Shown one piece after another: positions 1 to 9,040 of a stretch of 64,000 nt of DNA; the first letter of the stretch is position 1, and each line of letters starts with the position of its first letter. The DNA is taken from contig CALETE010000080.1 in assembly GCA_937920085.1 (NCBI GenBank), positions 62,001 through 126,000 on the forward strand, in the 5' to 3' direction. Source of the DNA: an uncultured Alphaproteobacteria bacterium (lineage in GTDB: Bacteria > Pseudomonadota > Alphaproteobacteria > Caulobacterales > Caulobacteraceae). The notes beneath the pieces are model-generated. The model did no database searches and had not been told where the DNA came from. It saw only the letters and a list, made by a program, of their open reading frames with translations. The translations under genes were made by a program, and so were the position numbers.

Positions 1-2
1 TG

Positions 3-1004
3 CGCCGGACGCCACACCTGAGAGGCGTGAAGACGGATTACGGCGAAAGGCTGAAGACCGTCCAGCTCAAGGTCGATGAGGACAAGGTTCGGGCCCTGGG
101 GATTAGCTATGACGCGCTTCGGCAGGCCCTAGAAGGTTCCCTCGAGGGCGCGCCGATCACAGTGATGCGGGAGGGCGACAAGTCGGTCCTATTGCTGGCC
201 CGTTTGAGCGAAGCTGAGCGTACCAACCTCGGGACCCTGGCCTATGCGAAGATCCCAACAGCCTCCGGTGCCTATGTCCCGCTGTCGCAGGTCGCTCGCC
301 TTCTTCCCACAACCGAACCCTCGCTACTTTGGCGGCGCAATCGACAGGCAAACATCACAGTGTTTGCTGACGTCGACGGTGTGCAGCCAGCTGAGGCTCT
401 CGCGCGCTTAGGTCCGGACCTGGAGCAGGTAAAGGCTGGTCTGCCAGCAGGTGCAAAACTGACGGTCGGCGGCTCGATTGAAGAGAGTGCCACCAGTCAG
501 GCGCAGGTTGTCTCGGTCCTGCCCGTCGCAGTGCTGCTGATCTGCGTCCTGCTCATGGTACAGCTGCAGAATATCAAGAAGATGCTTCTGGTCCTCGCCA
601 CCGGGCCCTTGGCCTTGATCGGCGTCGCCTTGATCCTGGCTCTGTTCCAGATTCCCTTCGGCTTCGTGGCCATGCTGGGCTCACTGTCTCTCTTTGGAAT
701 GGTGATCCGGAATTCTGTGATCCTGGTGGCGCGGGTCGATGAATTGGTAGCGGCCGGGGTCGCCCTGGAAGCGGCCATTCTCGATGCGACCATGCACCGG
801 GTCAGACCGATCCTGCTGACAGCAACAGCTGCAATCCTAGCCATGATCCCCCTGACGCGATCCGTATTCTGGGGACCTATGGCCTTCTCGACCATGGGCG
901 GCCTGCTCGTGGCGACCCTGCTCACTCTCTTCTTTGTACCCGCGCTCTACCTGTTCGCGTTCCAGAACGATAAGGCGCCTATCGAACCCCAGGTGGCGAC
1001 ATGA
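3..1004 (+). CDS. RND efflux permease, C-terminal part (gene starts before the window)
   Basis: Inner-membrane proton-driven drug/solute pump of the AcrB/MexB (RND) superfamily. Only the last third is here: the frame is open from base 3, so the GTG at 27 is not the real start. The first half is the second periplasmic porter/docking region (a typical 'VDEDKVRALGIS' segment). From about codon 165 a run of hydrophobic helices follows, matching TM8-TM12, including a helix with 'GMVIRNSVILV', a family hallmark. The TolC-like gene overlaps its stop by 4 bases, so the two should be co-transcribed, with the membrane-fusion protein expected upstream of the window. Substrate cannot be read from the sequence. 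Confidence 0.93.
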   Translation, partial: RRTPHLRGVKTDYGERLKTVQLKVDEDKVRALGISYDALRQALEGSLEGAPITVMREGDKSVLLLARLSEAERTNLGTLAYAKIPTASGAYVPLSQVARLLPTTEPSLLWRRNRQANITVFADVDGVQPAEALARLGPDLEQVKAGLPAGAKLTVGGSIEESATSQAQVVSVLPVAVLLICVLLMVQLQNIKKMLLVLATGPLALIGVALILALFQIPFGFVAMLGSLSLFGMVIRNSVILVARVDELVAAGVALEAAILDATMHRVRPILLTATAAILAMIPLTRSVFWGPMAFSTMGGLLVATLLTLFFVPALYLFAFQNDKAPIEPQVAT

Positions 1005-2383
1005 GGCCTTTAATATCCCTCGCTTCCATCGCATTCGCAGGCCTATGCGCGGCACCCGCGGGAGCAGAATCTCTGCTTGAGTCCTGGCGGGCGGCCATGC
1101 GCTACGACCCTGACTATCTTGCCGCCGTGGAAGCGCGGACATCCGGATCCGAAGGAAATGCACAGGCCCTGTCACTCCTTCTGCCCCAGCTGAAGGTCCA
1201 AGGCGGCACAAGCACGTCACGCTCCAACGCGTCCATAGATGTGCCCGCTGCCTTCCAGAGCTTTGTTGGGGGCGATGCCACGGGAACCCGATCATCGGTG
1301 GATGTGGTGCTAAGCCAGCCTCTCTATGATGCGCCAGCCGCGGCGCAGGCCCGCATTCTCCGGGAGCGGGCAAGGGCTGCCCGCACAGGCTTCAACGCAG
1401 ACCAACAGACCCTCATGGCACAGGTTGCTGACGCCTGGCTGGAGATATGGGCGGCTGACGATGATCTCCGCGCCGTCCGCAGCCATAAGGCAGCACTGCA
1501 ACGGGAACTCCAGGCGGCGCGGGCGCGATTCGAGCTCGGCACAGCCCGAGTGACAGACGTCCGTGAGTCAGAGGCACAGTTCGACCAAGCTGCTGCCTCT
1601 GAAATCTCCGCCCTGGCGCGCCGGCAAGTGGCGATCTCGCGGTATCGTGAACTCACCACCCTAGATTACGCCACGGGTCCAGGGCTTGCCGACGGCTTTA
1701 CGCCAGAGCCCCCCAAGGGTGGCCTCGACACTTGGCAGGCCCAGGCCGAGACCCAAGGGTCAGAGGTGGTGCGCGCTGGCCACAAGCTGGTCTCCGCAAA
1801 AGCATCGGTCAATCAGTACCAGTGGACTGGACGACCGAAGGTAACGGCGGTCGCCACCTATTCGGGGTCTTGGTTCGATGGCGGCGCGGGGCAAATCCTA
1901 AATCCAAGGTCGCTCGAAAGCTATGCCCTCGGTGCCCAGGTCTCCGTCCCTCTAATCACCGGCGGCTACTATTCTTCCAAGCTCCGTGAGGCGAACGCAG
2001 ATGTGCGTCAGGCGGAACGGGAAATGGATGCCGCCCGGCGTAATGCAAGGCTGGAAACCCAGCAGGCCTGGCTAGGACTCTCCAGTGGTGTCGACCGGAT
2101 TCTAGCCCTGCGGACAGCGCTAAAATCCGCACAATTGGAAGGCAAGGCGGCCGTGACCGGCCGCGAGGTCGGCATACGGACCGAAGCCAATGTGCTGGAG
2201 GCCGAGGCGCGGGTCTATGCGACCGTAAGGGACCTTAATGCCGCCAACTATGACTATGAGAAGAACCGCATCAGGCTGGCCAAGGCGGCGGGCATACTTG
2301 ATGAATCCGTTCTGCGGGAGATCGATGCCGACTTCACTTCCGCAGCACAGACGAGTCTAGAACCACCCGCAAAACATGACTGA
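1001..2383 (+). CDS. TolC-family outer membrane efflux channel
   Basis: 460-residue outer-membrane factor expected to form the trimeric exit duct of the RND pump whose end lies just upstream. A signal peptide is visible at residues 1-22 (hydrophobic core, then Ala-x-Ala). The body has the two long alpha-helical coiled-coil repeats typical of TolC ('RARFELGTARVTDVRESEAQFDQA' region in the first repeat, 'GREVGIRTEANVLEAEARV' region in the second). ATG overlaps the pump's stop (ATGA). It ends two bases before the stop of convergent phnM, so no separate terminator fits between them. Whether it serves type I secretion as well as efflux is not decidable. Confidence 0.93.
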   Translation: MRPLISLASIAFAGLCAAPAGAESLLESWRAAMRYDPDYLAAVEARTSGSEGNAQALSLLLPQLKVQGGTSTSRSNASIDVPAAFQSFVGGDATGTRSSVDVVLSQPLYDAPAAAQARILRERARAARTGFNADQQTLMAQVADAWLEIWAADDDLRAVRSHKAALQRELQAARARFELGTARVTDVRESEAQFDQAAASEISALARRQVAISRYRELTTLDYATGPGLADGFTPEPPKGGLDTWQAQAETQGSEVVRAGHKLVSAKASVNQYQWTGRPKVTAVATYSGSWFDGGAGQILNPRSLESYALGAQVSVPLITGGYYSSKLREANADVRQAEREMDAARRNARLETQQAWLGLSSGVDRILALRTALKSAQLEGKAAVTGREVGIRTEANVLEAEARVYATVRDLNAANYDYEKNRIRLAKAAGILDESVLREIDADFTSAAQTSLEPPAKHD

Positions 2384-2385
2384 GG

Positions 2386-3519
2386 CTAGGCCACCCGAAG
2401 ACCTTGAGCCCATACACCCTTGAGGATCGGCATGGTGCCGGCAGGCCTCACCCTCAGTAGATCCGCGCGCTTTCCGGCTTCAATGACCCCGCGATCAGGT
2501 AGATCGGCAGCGTCTGCAACCGTTGCCGTGACCGTCGCGACAGCTTTAGCGAGGGACCAATCGAAGCCCGGCGTTGTGAGACGAAAGGCACACTCGATGA
2601 GGCTTCTAGGCACGTAATCGGATGCAAAGGCCTCTAGGAGGTTATGCTCTGCCAATTCGGCCGCGGGCACATTTCCGGAATAGGAACCGCCGCGCATCAG
2701 GTTCGGACCGCCCATGACAATGGTCATGCCCCGGGCCTGAGCTCGGGCTGCAGCTTCTAGCGTGACGGGAAACTCAGCGACCGTGGCACCAAAATCCGCG
2801 GCCCGATCAACGTGTTCAGCAGTCTCATCATCGTGGCTGATCAAGGTGGCACACCTACCCTTGGCGACCTCAGCCACGAGAGCAGCATTTGTGTCGCCAT
2901 TGCGCGCCTGACGTTCCCGGCACTCAGCCAGCCGGATATCTATAGCCTCCTGGGTCATGCCGTTGTCGCGCCAGTTCCTGAGATAGGTTTCGATATTCCG
3001 GTACTGACGCTGCCCAGGCGTATGATCCATCAGGGAAAACATGGTCGACATCGGATGTTCCGAGAAATCGAGAAGCCACTCACGCAAGACATCTGAAGTC
3101 GTCTCGCAGCGCCAATGAATGCGATGTTCGGCCTTGAGCATGTCTGCCTTAGCTGCTGTGGCGAGGCCCTCCGTCAGGCGATGCAGATTTGCTTTTCCCC
3201 GGGCCGCAGATCCATTGAAAGAGCCGAGGCTGAGCGAGTCGAATACGGTGGTGACGCCAACAGACAGACACCCGCCATCATGGACAACAGCTGCTGAAAC
3301 GGGGTCCCAGTCGATATTGGGGCGCGGGTAGAAATGCTTTTCGAGATTGTCGGTGTGAATATCAATAATGCCGGGCATGAGGACATCACCAGCTAGGTCC
3401 TCCCCCACCTGTGCTACGCCACGATCTACCGATGCAATCAGGCCGTCACGGACCAGGACAGATCCGATGAAGTCTTCGTCACGCGTTACGACGCGGGCAT
3501 TCTTCAGCGCGTACTCCAA
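2386..3519 (-). CDS. phnM: Alpha-D-ribose 1-methylphosphonate 5-triphosphate diphosphatase PhnM, copy 1
   Basis: Amidohydrolase-superfamily enzyme of the C-P lyase pathway that removes pyrophosphate from ribose 1-alkylphosphonate 5-triphosphate before PhnJ acts. Metal-site motifs are visible: 'HTDNLEKHF' near residue 55, 'DHTPGQRQ' mid-protein and 'SHDDETAEHV'. About 377 residues, the usual family length. The frame runs further upstream, into the phnF gene, but the family start matches a TTG at 3519 preceded by GGAGAG 6-7 bases upstream, so that start is chosen. It lies just after phnF on the same strand, forming a phnF-phnM unit separate from the main phn operon, which has its own phnM. Confidence 0.9.
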   Translation of the reverse strand: MEYALKNARVVTRDEDFIGSVLVRDGLIASVDRGVAQVGEDLAGDVLMPGIIDIHTDNLEKHFYPRPNIDWDPVSAAVVHDGGCLSVGVTTVFDSLSLGSFNGSAARGKANLHRLTEGLATAAKADMLKAEHRIHWRCETTSDVLREWLLDFSEHPMSTMFSLMDHTPGQRQYRNIETYLRNWRDNGMTQEAIDIRLAECRERQARNGDTNAALVAEVAKGRCATLISHDDETAEHVDRAADFGATVAEFPVTLEAAARAQARGMTIVMGGPNLMRGGSYSGNVPAAELAEHNLLEAFASDYVPRSLIECAFRLTTPGFDWSLAKAVATVTATVADAADLPDRGVIEAGKRADLLRVRPAGTMPILKGVWAQGLRVA

Positions 3520-3535
3520 GGAACTCTCCAAATGT

Positions 3536-4252
3536 TCAGTCTGTAGGGGAAGGGGGAAATTCGACTGTGACCTCGCCGGTGCCGCGAGATTCGCCGTATT
3601 CGAGGGGTCGCCCGAGGCCATCCACATTCAGATAGCGCTGGATCAGCAGGGGAATATGGCGTGGGACATGCAGGAGCTCGGCTTCCGCTGGCATCGAAAG
3701 ACGAGACGAAATTGATGTACGACGGCGCGTGTAGTCGGGCACACCACTGTCAATCAGGGTCTGGGTGATGGTTCCGCGAGCGCGATACATTTCAGGGAAG
3801 GTTGGAAACCGCTCCGCACTGAAATGATGAAGGCTGAGCCCCGTTGGCTCATCGTCCACGATGCGTAACCGCTCAAGGAAGACAATCGGTGCGCCGGGTG
3901 CCAGCCCCAGTTCTGCGGCCACATGGGGCTCCGACGATCGAATATCCAGTCGCAGGACCCGAACACTCGGGATCCGACCTTGCGAAATGACCGCCTCAGC
4001 GAAACGTGGACGGCGGTTGAGGGTCATAGGGCGTGCGGGGCGACGAACATAGGTGCCGCGGCCTTGGGTAGATTCAATGAAACCCTTATCTTGCAAATAG
4101 GACAAAGCACGTCGGACTGTATGGCGGTTCACCATGAACTGACGTGAAAGCTCGTATTCCGTCGGCAGCTTATCTCCAGGCGATAGCTCTTTTTCCTCAA
4201 TCTGACGTTCGATATTTTGCGAAATCTTACGCCAAAGCGTCTGCGTCATCAT
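3536..4252 (-). CDS. phnF: GntR/HutC-family regulator PhnF
   Basis: 238-residue transcription regulator. An N-terminal winged-helix GntR domain (about residues 8-75, 'LPTEYELSRQFMVNRHTVRRALSYL') is followed by a UTRA effector domain (about 90-235), the HutC-subfamily layout of PhnF. It sits head-to-head with phnG and directly before phnM copy 1. Two sequences matching the HutC-type consensus GTnTAnAC lie in the shared 158-bp intergenic region, so autoregulation and control of the phnG operon is the simple model. The effector, perhaps a phosphonate-pathway intermediate, is unknown. Confidence 0.93.
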   Translation of the reverse strand: MMTQTLWRKISQNIERQIEEKELSPGDKLPTEYELSRQFMVNRHTVRRALSYLQDKGFIESTQGRGTYVRRPARPMTLNRRPRFAEAVISQGRIPSVRVLRLDIRSSEPHVAAELGLAPGAPIVFLERLRIVDDEPTGLSLHHFSAERFPTFPEMYRARGTITQTLIDSGVPDYTRRRTSISSRLSMPAEAELLHVPRHIPLLIQRYLNVDGLGRPLEYGESRGTGEVTVEFPPSPTD

Positions 4253-4285
4253 GATTTATCCGACTCATTTCAAATGTATTCGGGA

Positions 4286-4295
4286 TGTCTAGACA
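4286..4295. promoter_or_regulatory. Putative PhnF operator 1 (TGTCTAGACA)
   Basis: Perfect 10-bp palindrome containing GTCTAGAC, which fits the GTnTAnAC consensus of HutC-subfamily GntR regulators. It lies in the AT-rich divergent region between phnF and phnG, 34 bases before the phnF start. Binding by PhnF is inferred. Confidence 0.55.
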
Positions 4296-4359
4296 AGTTT
4301 TACTACTGTCAAATAAGCTTCATACTTCATTTATTGCCCACAACTAGCCATTACACTAG

Positions 4360-4367
4360 GTCTATAC
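4360..4367. promoter_or_regulatory. Putative PhnF operator 2 (GTCTATAC)
   Basis: Second match to GTnTAnAC, 73 bases from the first and about 44 bases before the phnG start. Its position near phnG suggests it controls the rightward operon while the first site serves phnF. The match is short, so it is weaker evidence taken alone. Confidence 0.45.
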
Positions 4368-4410
4368 ACATAACAACACAACAACTTGCTCAATTGTCGG
4401 AGTCGGCATC

Positions 4411-4884
4411 TTGCTTGACCATACAACCTCGAACCAAGGGCCGGACGCGCGTCGCGACTGGATGTCGACGCTCGCCAAGGCAAAATCTCAGGATCTCATC
4501 GATGCGTGGAACACCCTTCCAGAGCGGCCGCGTTTCACAGCGTTAAGGGCTCCAGAGCATGGCTTGGTCCTGGTGCGCGGGCGCATGGGTGGCGCTGGCG
4601 CACCGTTCAATGTCGGAGAAATGACCGTGACCCGGGCCGCCGTGCGATTGGAGACGGGCGAGACAGGGGTCAGCTATGTTGCGGGACGCAGTCGCGAACA
4701 TGCTGAAATAGCCGCCGCGGTGGATGCCATGATGCAATCAGTTGCACTGCGCCCCTTGGTGGAAGCTGACATCATTGAGACCTTGAAAGCTGCCCATGAA
4801 ACGCGACGCACCCTTGCGGCCCGAAAGGCAGCGGCAACGCGTGTGGACTTCTTCACCATGGTCCGCGATCGGGGGCCGGCGTGA
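4411..4884 (+). CDS. phnG: C-P lyase subunit PhnG
   Basis: Subunit of the PhnGHIJ C-P lyase core complex, which attaches the phosphonate to ribose triphosphate from ATP and then cleaves the C-P bond. 157 residues. Family landmarks: 'RMGGAGAPFNVGEMTVTRAAVRL' region near residue 57 and the C-terminal 'RVDFFTMVR'. The TTG at 4411 is chosen because homologues carry a segment before 'W-M-S-x-L' and a GGAG lies 8 bases upstream; an internal ATG at 4462 would cut that segment off. First gene of the rightward operon; its stop overlaps the phnH start. Confidence 0.93.
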   Translation: MLDHTTSNQGPDARRDWMSTLAKAKSQDLIDAWNTLPERPRFTALRAPEHGLVLVRGRMGGAGAPFNVGEMTVTRAAVRLETGETGVSYVAGRSREHAEIAAAVDAMMQSVALRPLVEADIIETLKAAHETRRTLAARKAAATRVDFFTMVRDRGPA

Positions 4885-5498
4885 TGTCCCTGGGAATTGA
4901 TCTGACGCAGATTGAGTCTGGCTTCTCTGATCCGGTCTTCGGATCCCAATCGGTTTTCAGGGCCGTGATGGATGCCGTCGCGCGGCCTGGGAGCATAGCC
5001 GACCTGGGGTTTGCCCCTGAACCGCCTGTGGGCCTTGGCCGGGCCGCCGGCGCCGTGGCCCTGACCTTGTTTGATTTCGAAACTCCGGTCTGGCTAGACC
5101 CCTCCGTCGATCAGGCGCGGGCCCAGGCTTGGCTGCGATTCCATTGTGGGTGCCCCATCACGGCCGACCCTCAGCAAGCCGCATTTGCTGTCGTCTGTGC
5201 CCCGGAAAGCGCGCCTGCCCTGGGTGAATTCAATATCGGCGATGCAAAGTACCCCGACAGGTCCACGACGCTGATTATTGAAGTTGTCGCCCTGACCGGT
5301 GGCGAGCCGAAAACCCTAAAAGGGCCGGGAATCAAGGGTGAAACCCAAGTCTCACCGGCCGGGCTACCAGCTGATTTCTGGCACCAGTTTGCTGAGAACG
5401 GTGCCCAATTCCAATTTGGTGTGGATGTCCTGCTGGTCGCAGGCGACCGCCTTATGGCCCTACCCCGATCAACACGCGTCCATATTGAAGGAGTCTGA
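4881..5498 (+). CDS. phnH: C-P lyase subunit PhnH
   Basis: 205-residue PhnH, a PLP-transferase-like fold without the PLP lysine in known members, part of the PhnGHIJ core. The N-terminal 'GFSDPVFGSQSVFRAVMDAVARPG' region is the usual opening of the family. It overlaps phnG by 4 bases and lies 2 bases before phnI, so expression should be coupled. Confidence 0.92.
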   Translation: MMSLGIDLTQIESGFSDPVFGSQSVFRAVMDAVARPGSIADLGFAPEPPVGLGRAAGAVALTLFDFETPVWLDPSVDQARAQAWLRFHCGCPITADPQQAAFAVVCAPESAPALGEFNIGDAKYPDRSTTLIIEVVALTGGEPKTLKGPGIKGETQVSPAGLPADFWHQFAENGAQFQFGVDVLLVAGDRLMALPRSTRVHIEGV

Positions 5499-5500
5499 CT

Positions 5501-6610
5501 ATGGCTTACGTCTCCGTAAAGGGTGGTGAGAAGGCGATTACCAACGCCCATGCCTGGCTTGCCGAAGTGCGACGCGGCGATCCCCGCCTGCCCGAAATCG
5601 ACGTCGCTCAGATCCGCGAGCAAATGTCCCTCGCCGTCGACCGTGTCATGGCGGAAGGGTCTTGCTATGACCCTGACTTAGCAGCTCTCGCCATCAAGCA
5701 AGCTCGCGGCGATTTACCAGAAGCCATCTTCCTGGTGCGTGCCTACCGCACGACCCTGCCACGCTTTGGCGCATCAGAACCGGTGGAAACCGAAGAAATG
5801 TCGGTGCTTCGCCGTATATCTGCAGCCTTCAAGGACATTCCTGGCGGTCAAATCCTCGGCCCGACCTTCGATTATACCCACCGGTTACTGGACTTTGCCC
5901 TGGCTGCAGAGGGTGCATCCCTACCTGCTGCCGCGGCCCTGTCAGAGACCCCACAGCCCTACCCTATGCCCACCATTGGATCGGTTTTCGCCCACGAAGA
6001 TCTTCTCGAACGGGATGAACGTCCTGAAGAAGAAGACGCCCCCTTCGACCTTACCCGTGAACCCATGGCCTTCCCCGCTGGGCGCGACCAAAGGCTCCAG
6101 GCTCTTGCCCGTGGCGATGAGGGCTTTTTGCTCAGCCTCGCCTATTCCTCTCAGCGGGGCTGGGGAAGCACACACCCCCTCTGTGGCGAAATCCGTTTTG
6201 GGGATGTCACTGTCGAATTCGTCCCGGAAGAACTTGGCTTCCCTATTGAGATCGGTGAACTGAGTGTCACGGAATGCCAAATGCTGTCGGGCTTTTCAGG
6301 CTCTGCAGAGCGTGCACCGCAGTACACACGGGGCTATGGTCTGACCTTTGGTCACTGCGAGCGCAAGGCCATGAGTATGGCCATTGTTGATCGTGCCCTT
6401 CGCCATCGGGAAGTTGGTGAACAGGCTGATGCCCCCGTACAAGACGAGGAGTTCGTCCTCTATCACTCAGATAATGTCGAGGCGTCCGGCTTCGTTCAGC
6501 ATCTCAAACTGCCGCACTATGTGGACTTTCAGGCTGACCTTCAGCTGATCCGTCGACTTCGTCGTGAGCACTTCGAACGTAATAACCCGATCAAGGTAGC
6601 GGCAGAATGA
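5501..6610 (+). CDS. phnI: C-P lyase subunit PhnI
   Basis: 369-residue PhnI, the nucleosidase-type subunit that, with PhnG, PhnH and PhnL, transfers the phosphonate to the ribose of ATP with release of adenine. It opens with 'MAYVSVKGGEKAI', typical of PhnI, and has the C-terminal histidine-containing stretch 'FGHCERKAMSMAIVDRAL' seen in the family. Full length. ATGA overlap with phnJ. Confidence 0.94.
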   Translation: MAYVSVKGGEKAITNAHAWLAEVRRGDPRLPEIDVAQIREQMSLAVDRVMAEGSCYDPDLAALAIKQARGDLPEAIFLVRAYRTTLPRFGASEPVETEEMSVLRRISAAFKDIPGGQILGPTFDYTHRLLDFALAAEGASLPAAAALSETPQPYPMPTIGSVFAHEDLLERDERPEEEDAPFDLTREPMAFPAGRDQRLQALARGDEGFLLSLAYSSQRGWGSTHPLCGEIRFGDVTVEFVPEELGFPIEIGELSVTECQMLSGFSGSAERAPQYTRGYGLTFGHCERKAMSMAIVDRALRHREVGEQADAPVQDEEFVLYHSDNVEASGFVQHLKLPHYVDFQADLQLIRRLRREHFERNNPIKVAAE

Positions 6611-7530
6611 TTGCGACCTCAACGCCCCGGTCCAATGAGACCGAGCGCTATTATAACTACGCCTATCTGGATGAGCAGACGAAGCGGATGATCCGCCGAG
6701 CCATTCTCAAGGCTCTGGCCATTCCCGGATATCAGGTTCCGTTTGGCTCTCGGGAAATGCCGGTTCCTTACGGCTGGGGCACGGGCGGTATCCAGCTGAC
6801 CGCCGCGATCATTGGTCCTGATGATGTTTATAAATGCATTGATCAGGGTGCAGACGATACGACCAACGCTGTTTCGATCCGCCAGTTTTTCGCAAAGGTC
6901 GCCGATGTCGCGACCACTGAAGATACGGCCGAAGCCACCATCATCCAGACCCGCCATCGTATTCCCGAACAGACCCTCAAGGCTGGTCAGGTCCTGGTTT
7001 TCCAGGTGCCTCAGCCAGAACCGCTCCGTGGCCTGGAAGCCCGCGAAACCGAAACCCGAGCCATGCATGCCTATGAGGAATATGGCCTGCAGTATGTCTC
7101 GCTCTACGAAAACGTTTCAGCCTATGGGCGGATCGCTGCGACAGCAGGTTATCCAGTGATGATCGAGGAGCGGTACCTGATGTCGCCTTCGCCAATTCCC
7201 AAATTCGACAACCCCAAGATGGACGACAACGAGGCCATTCTGCTGTTCGGTGCCGGTCGTGAGAAGCGTATCTACGCTGTCCCACCTCACACCCAGGTTC
7301 GAAGCCTAGATTTCGAGGACTACCCCTTCGAAGTTCAGACCTGGGAAGAGAGCTGTGCGCTTTGCGGCGCTGACGACGCCTATCTCGACGAAGTTGTGCT
7401 CGATGATGCCGGGGCCAAAATGTTCGTGTGTTCGGACAGTCATCATTGCGGCCAGCGACGAGCAGAAGGTCATGTTGGACCCATGGCTGGCCATCAACTG
7501 GCGCAAGGCGAACCGGAGGCAGCTCAATGA
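6607..7530 (+). CDS. phnJ: C-P lyase catalytic subunit PhnJ (radical SAM)
   Basis: 307-residue radical-SAM enzyme that breaks the carbon-phosphorus bond, giving an alkane and ribose 1,2-cyclic phosphate 5-phosphate. The four conserved cysteines are present as C250, C253, C275 and C281; their spacing (3, 22, 6) is the same as in the E. coli enzyme (241, 244, 266, 272), where three bind the Fe4S4 cluster and one takes part in catalysis. Intact on this evidence. It overlaps phnI by 4 and phnK by 4 bases. Confidence 0.96.
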   Translation: MIATSTPRSNETERYYNYAYLDEQTKRMIRRAILKALAIPGYQVPFGSREMPVPYGWGTGGIQLTAAIIGPDDVYKCIDQGADDTTNAVSIRQFFAKVADVATTEDTAEATIIQTRHRIPEQTLKAGQVLVFQVPQPEPLRGLEARETETRAMHAYEEYGLQYVSLYENVSAYGRIAATAGYPVMIEERYLMSPSPIPKFDNPKMDDNEAILLFGAGREKRIYAVPPHTQVRSLDFEDYPFEVQTWEESCALCGADDAYLDEVVLDDAGAKMFVCSDSHHCGQRRAEGHVGPMAGHQLAQGEPEAAQ

Positions 7531-8321
7531 ATGCGATGTCTAGAGTTGAACCGGCACCGCTGCTGAAGGTGGATGGCCTGTCAAAGTGGTACGGGCACAT
7601 CCCGGGCTGCATGGATGTCAGTTTCGAAATGCGCCCTGGTGAAGTCCTTGGCATCGTCGGTGAGAGCGGCTCGGGCAAGACGACCTTGCTGAACTGTCTA
7701 TCAGGACGTCTGCCCCCATCGTCGGGACGGATTGAGTTCGATACACGCCGGTTCGGGCTTCGCGACATATATACTCTGTCTGAACCCGATCGTCGGCGCA
7801 TGCAGAGAGAAGACTGGGGCTTCGTTCACCAGAACCCCCGTGACGGCCTGCGTATGCGGGTCTCTGGTGGTGCCAATGTCGCCGAACCCTTGATGAATAT
7901 GGGACAGCGCCATTATGGGGCCATGCGCCAGGCAACCCTGGACTGGCTATCTCGGGTCGAGCTCGACACAGCCCGGATTGATGACAAGCCGCGTAACTTT
8001 TCAGGTGGCATGCAGCAGCGCATTCAAGTCGCTCGCAACCTTATTCATGGCCCCAAGCTGGTCTTCATGGACGAGCCCACGGGCGGCCTAGATGTTTCCG
8101 TCCAGGCGCGCCTTCTTGACCTGCTCCGCGAACTGGTTCGCGACCTGGACCTGGCGGTGATCATCGTCACCCATGACATGGCAGTCGCTAGGCTAATGGC
8201 CGATAGGCTCCTGGTCATGCGTCGCGGTCAAGTGGTCGAAACCGGCCTGACTGATCAGGTCCTCGATGACCCCCAGCACGCCTACACCCAGCTCCTCGTC
8301 TCTTCCGTTTTGCAGATCTAG
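7527..8321 (+). CDS. phnK: C-P lyase ATP-binding protein PhnK
   Basis: 264-residue ABC-type ATPase that docks on the PhnGHIJ core rather than on a membrane permease. Walker A 'GESGSGKTT', signature 'FSGGMQQR' and Walker B 'LVFMDEP' are intact. The frame is open further upstream, but the ATG at 7527 overlaps the phnJ stop and gives the family N-terminus ('LLKVDGLSKWYG'). Confidence 0.94.
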   Translation: MNAMSRVEPAPLLKVDGLSKWYGHIPGCMDVSFEMRPGEVLGIVGESGSGKTTLLNCLSGRLPPSSGRIEFDTRRFGLRDIYTLSEPDRRRMQREDWGFVHQNPRDGLRMRVSGGANVAEPLMNMGQRHYGAMRQATLDWLSRVELDTARIDDKPRNFSGGMQQRIQVARNLIHGPKLVFMDEPTGGLDVSVQARLLDLLRELVRDLDLAVIIVTHDMAVARLMADRLLVMRRGQVVETGLTDQVLDDPQHAYTQLLVSSVLQI

Positions 8322-8327
8322 GCCGCC

Positions 8328-9038
8328 ATGTCCTCGCCCAGCCAGCCGCTTATCGTCGTCGAAGATCTGAGCAAGACCTTCGTTCTTCACAATGCAGATT
8401 CCGCCGTCATTCCCGTCTTCAGCCAACTGCGCATGGAAGTGAGTGCCGGGGAGTGTCTCGTACTATCTGGGGACTCTGGCGTGGGGAAATCGACCCTCAT
8501 GCGCTCCATCTACGGCAATTATAGCCCAACGACTGGATCCGTCCGAGTTCTGCATGACGGAGAATATGTAGATATAACCGAGGCCAGCCCCCATACCATT
8601 CTCGATATCCGCCGCCGCACACTTGGCTATGTCAGCCAGTTCCTGAGGGTGATCCCGCGGATCTCAACACTGCGTCTGGTCATGGAGCCCCTGCTTGAAA
8701 ATGGGGTTGATCCAGCAGAAGCTGAGGCTCGAGCTGCCAAAATGCTGTCGGCGCTGAGGCTGCCTGAAGCCCATTGGCGTCTGCCGCCTGCAACCTTTTC
8801 CGGTGGCGAGCAGCAGAGGGTAAATATCGCCCGCAGCTTCATACGCCAATATCCAGTCCTGCTGCTCGATGAACCCACCGCCTCCCTGGACGCCGAGAAC
8901 AGGGCGATTGTGGTTGATCTCATTCAGGAGGCCCTGGATGGCGGTGCGGCAATGATAGGCATTTTCCATGACCTTGACGTGCGGGACGCTGTCGCCACAC
9001 GCCTTTTCCCCGTCGCCGAATTCAAAGCGGCTGCCTAG
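8328..9038 (+). CDS. phnL: C-P lyase ATP-binding protein PhnL
   Basis: 236-residue second ABC ATPase of the C-P lyase system, needed with PhnG/H/I for the ribosyl transfer step. Walker A 'GDSGVGKST', signature 'FSGGEQQRVNIARS' and Walker B 'LLLDEPTASLD' are complete. Six bases after phnK and two before the second phnM. Confidence 0.94.
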   Translation: MSSPSQPLIVVEDLSKTFVLHNADSAVIPVFSQLRMEVSAGECLVLSGDSGVGKSTLMRSIYGNYSPTTGSVRVLHDGEYVDITEASPHTILDIRRRTLGYVSQFLRVIPRISTLRLVMEPLLENGVDPAEAEARAAKMLSALRLPEAHWRLPPATFSGGEQQRVNIARSFIRQYPVLLLDEPTASLDAENRAIVVDLIQEALDGGAAMIGIFHDLDVRDAVATRLFPVAEFKAAA

Positions 9039-9040
9039 TC

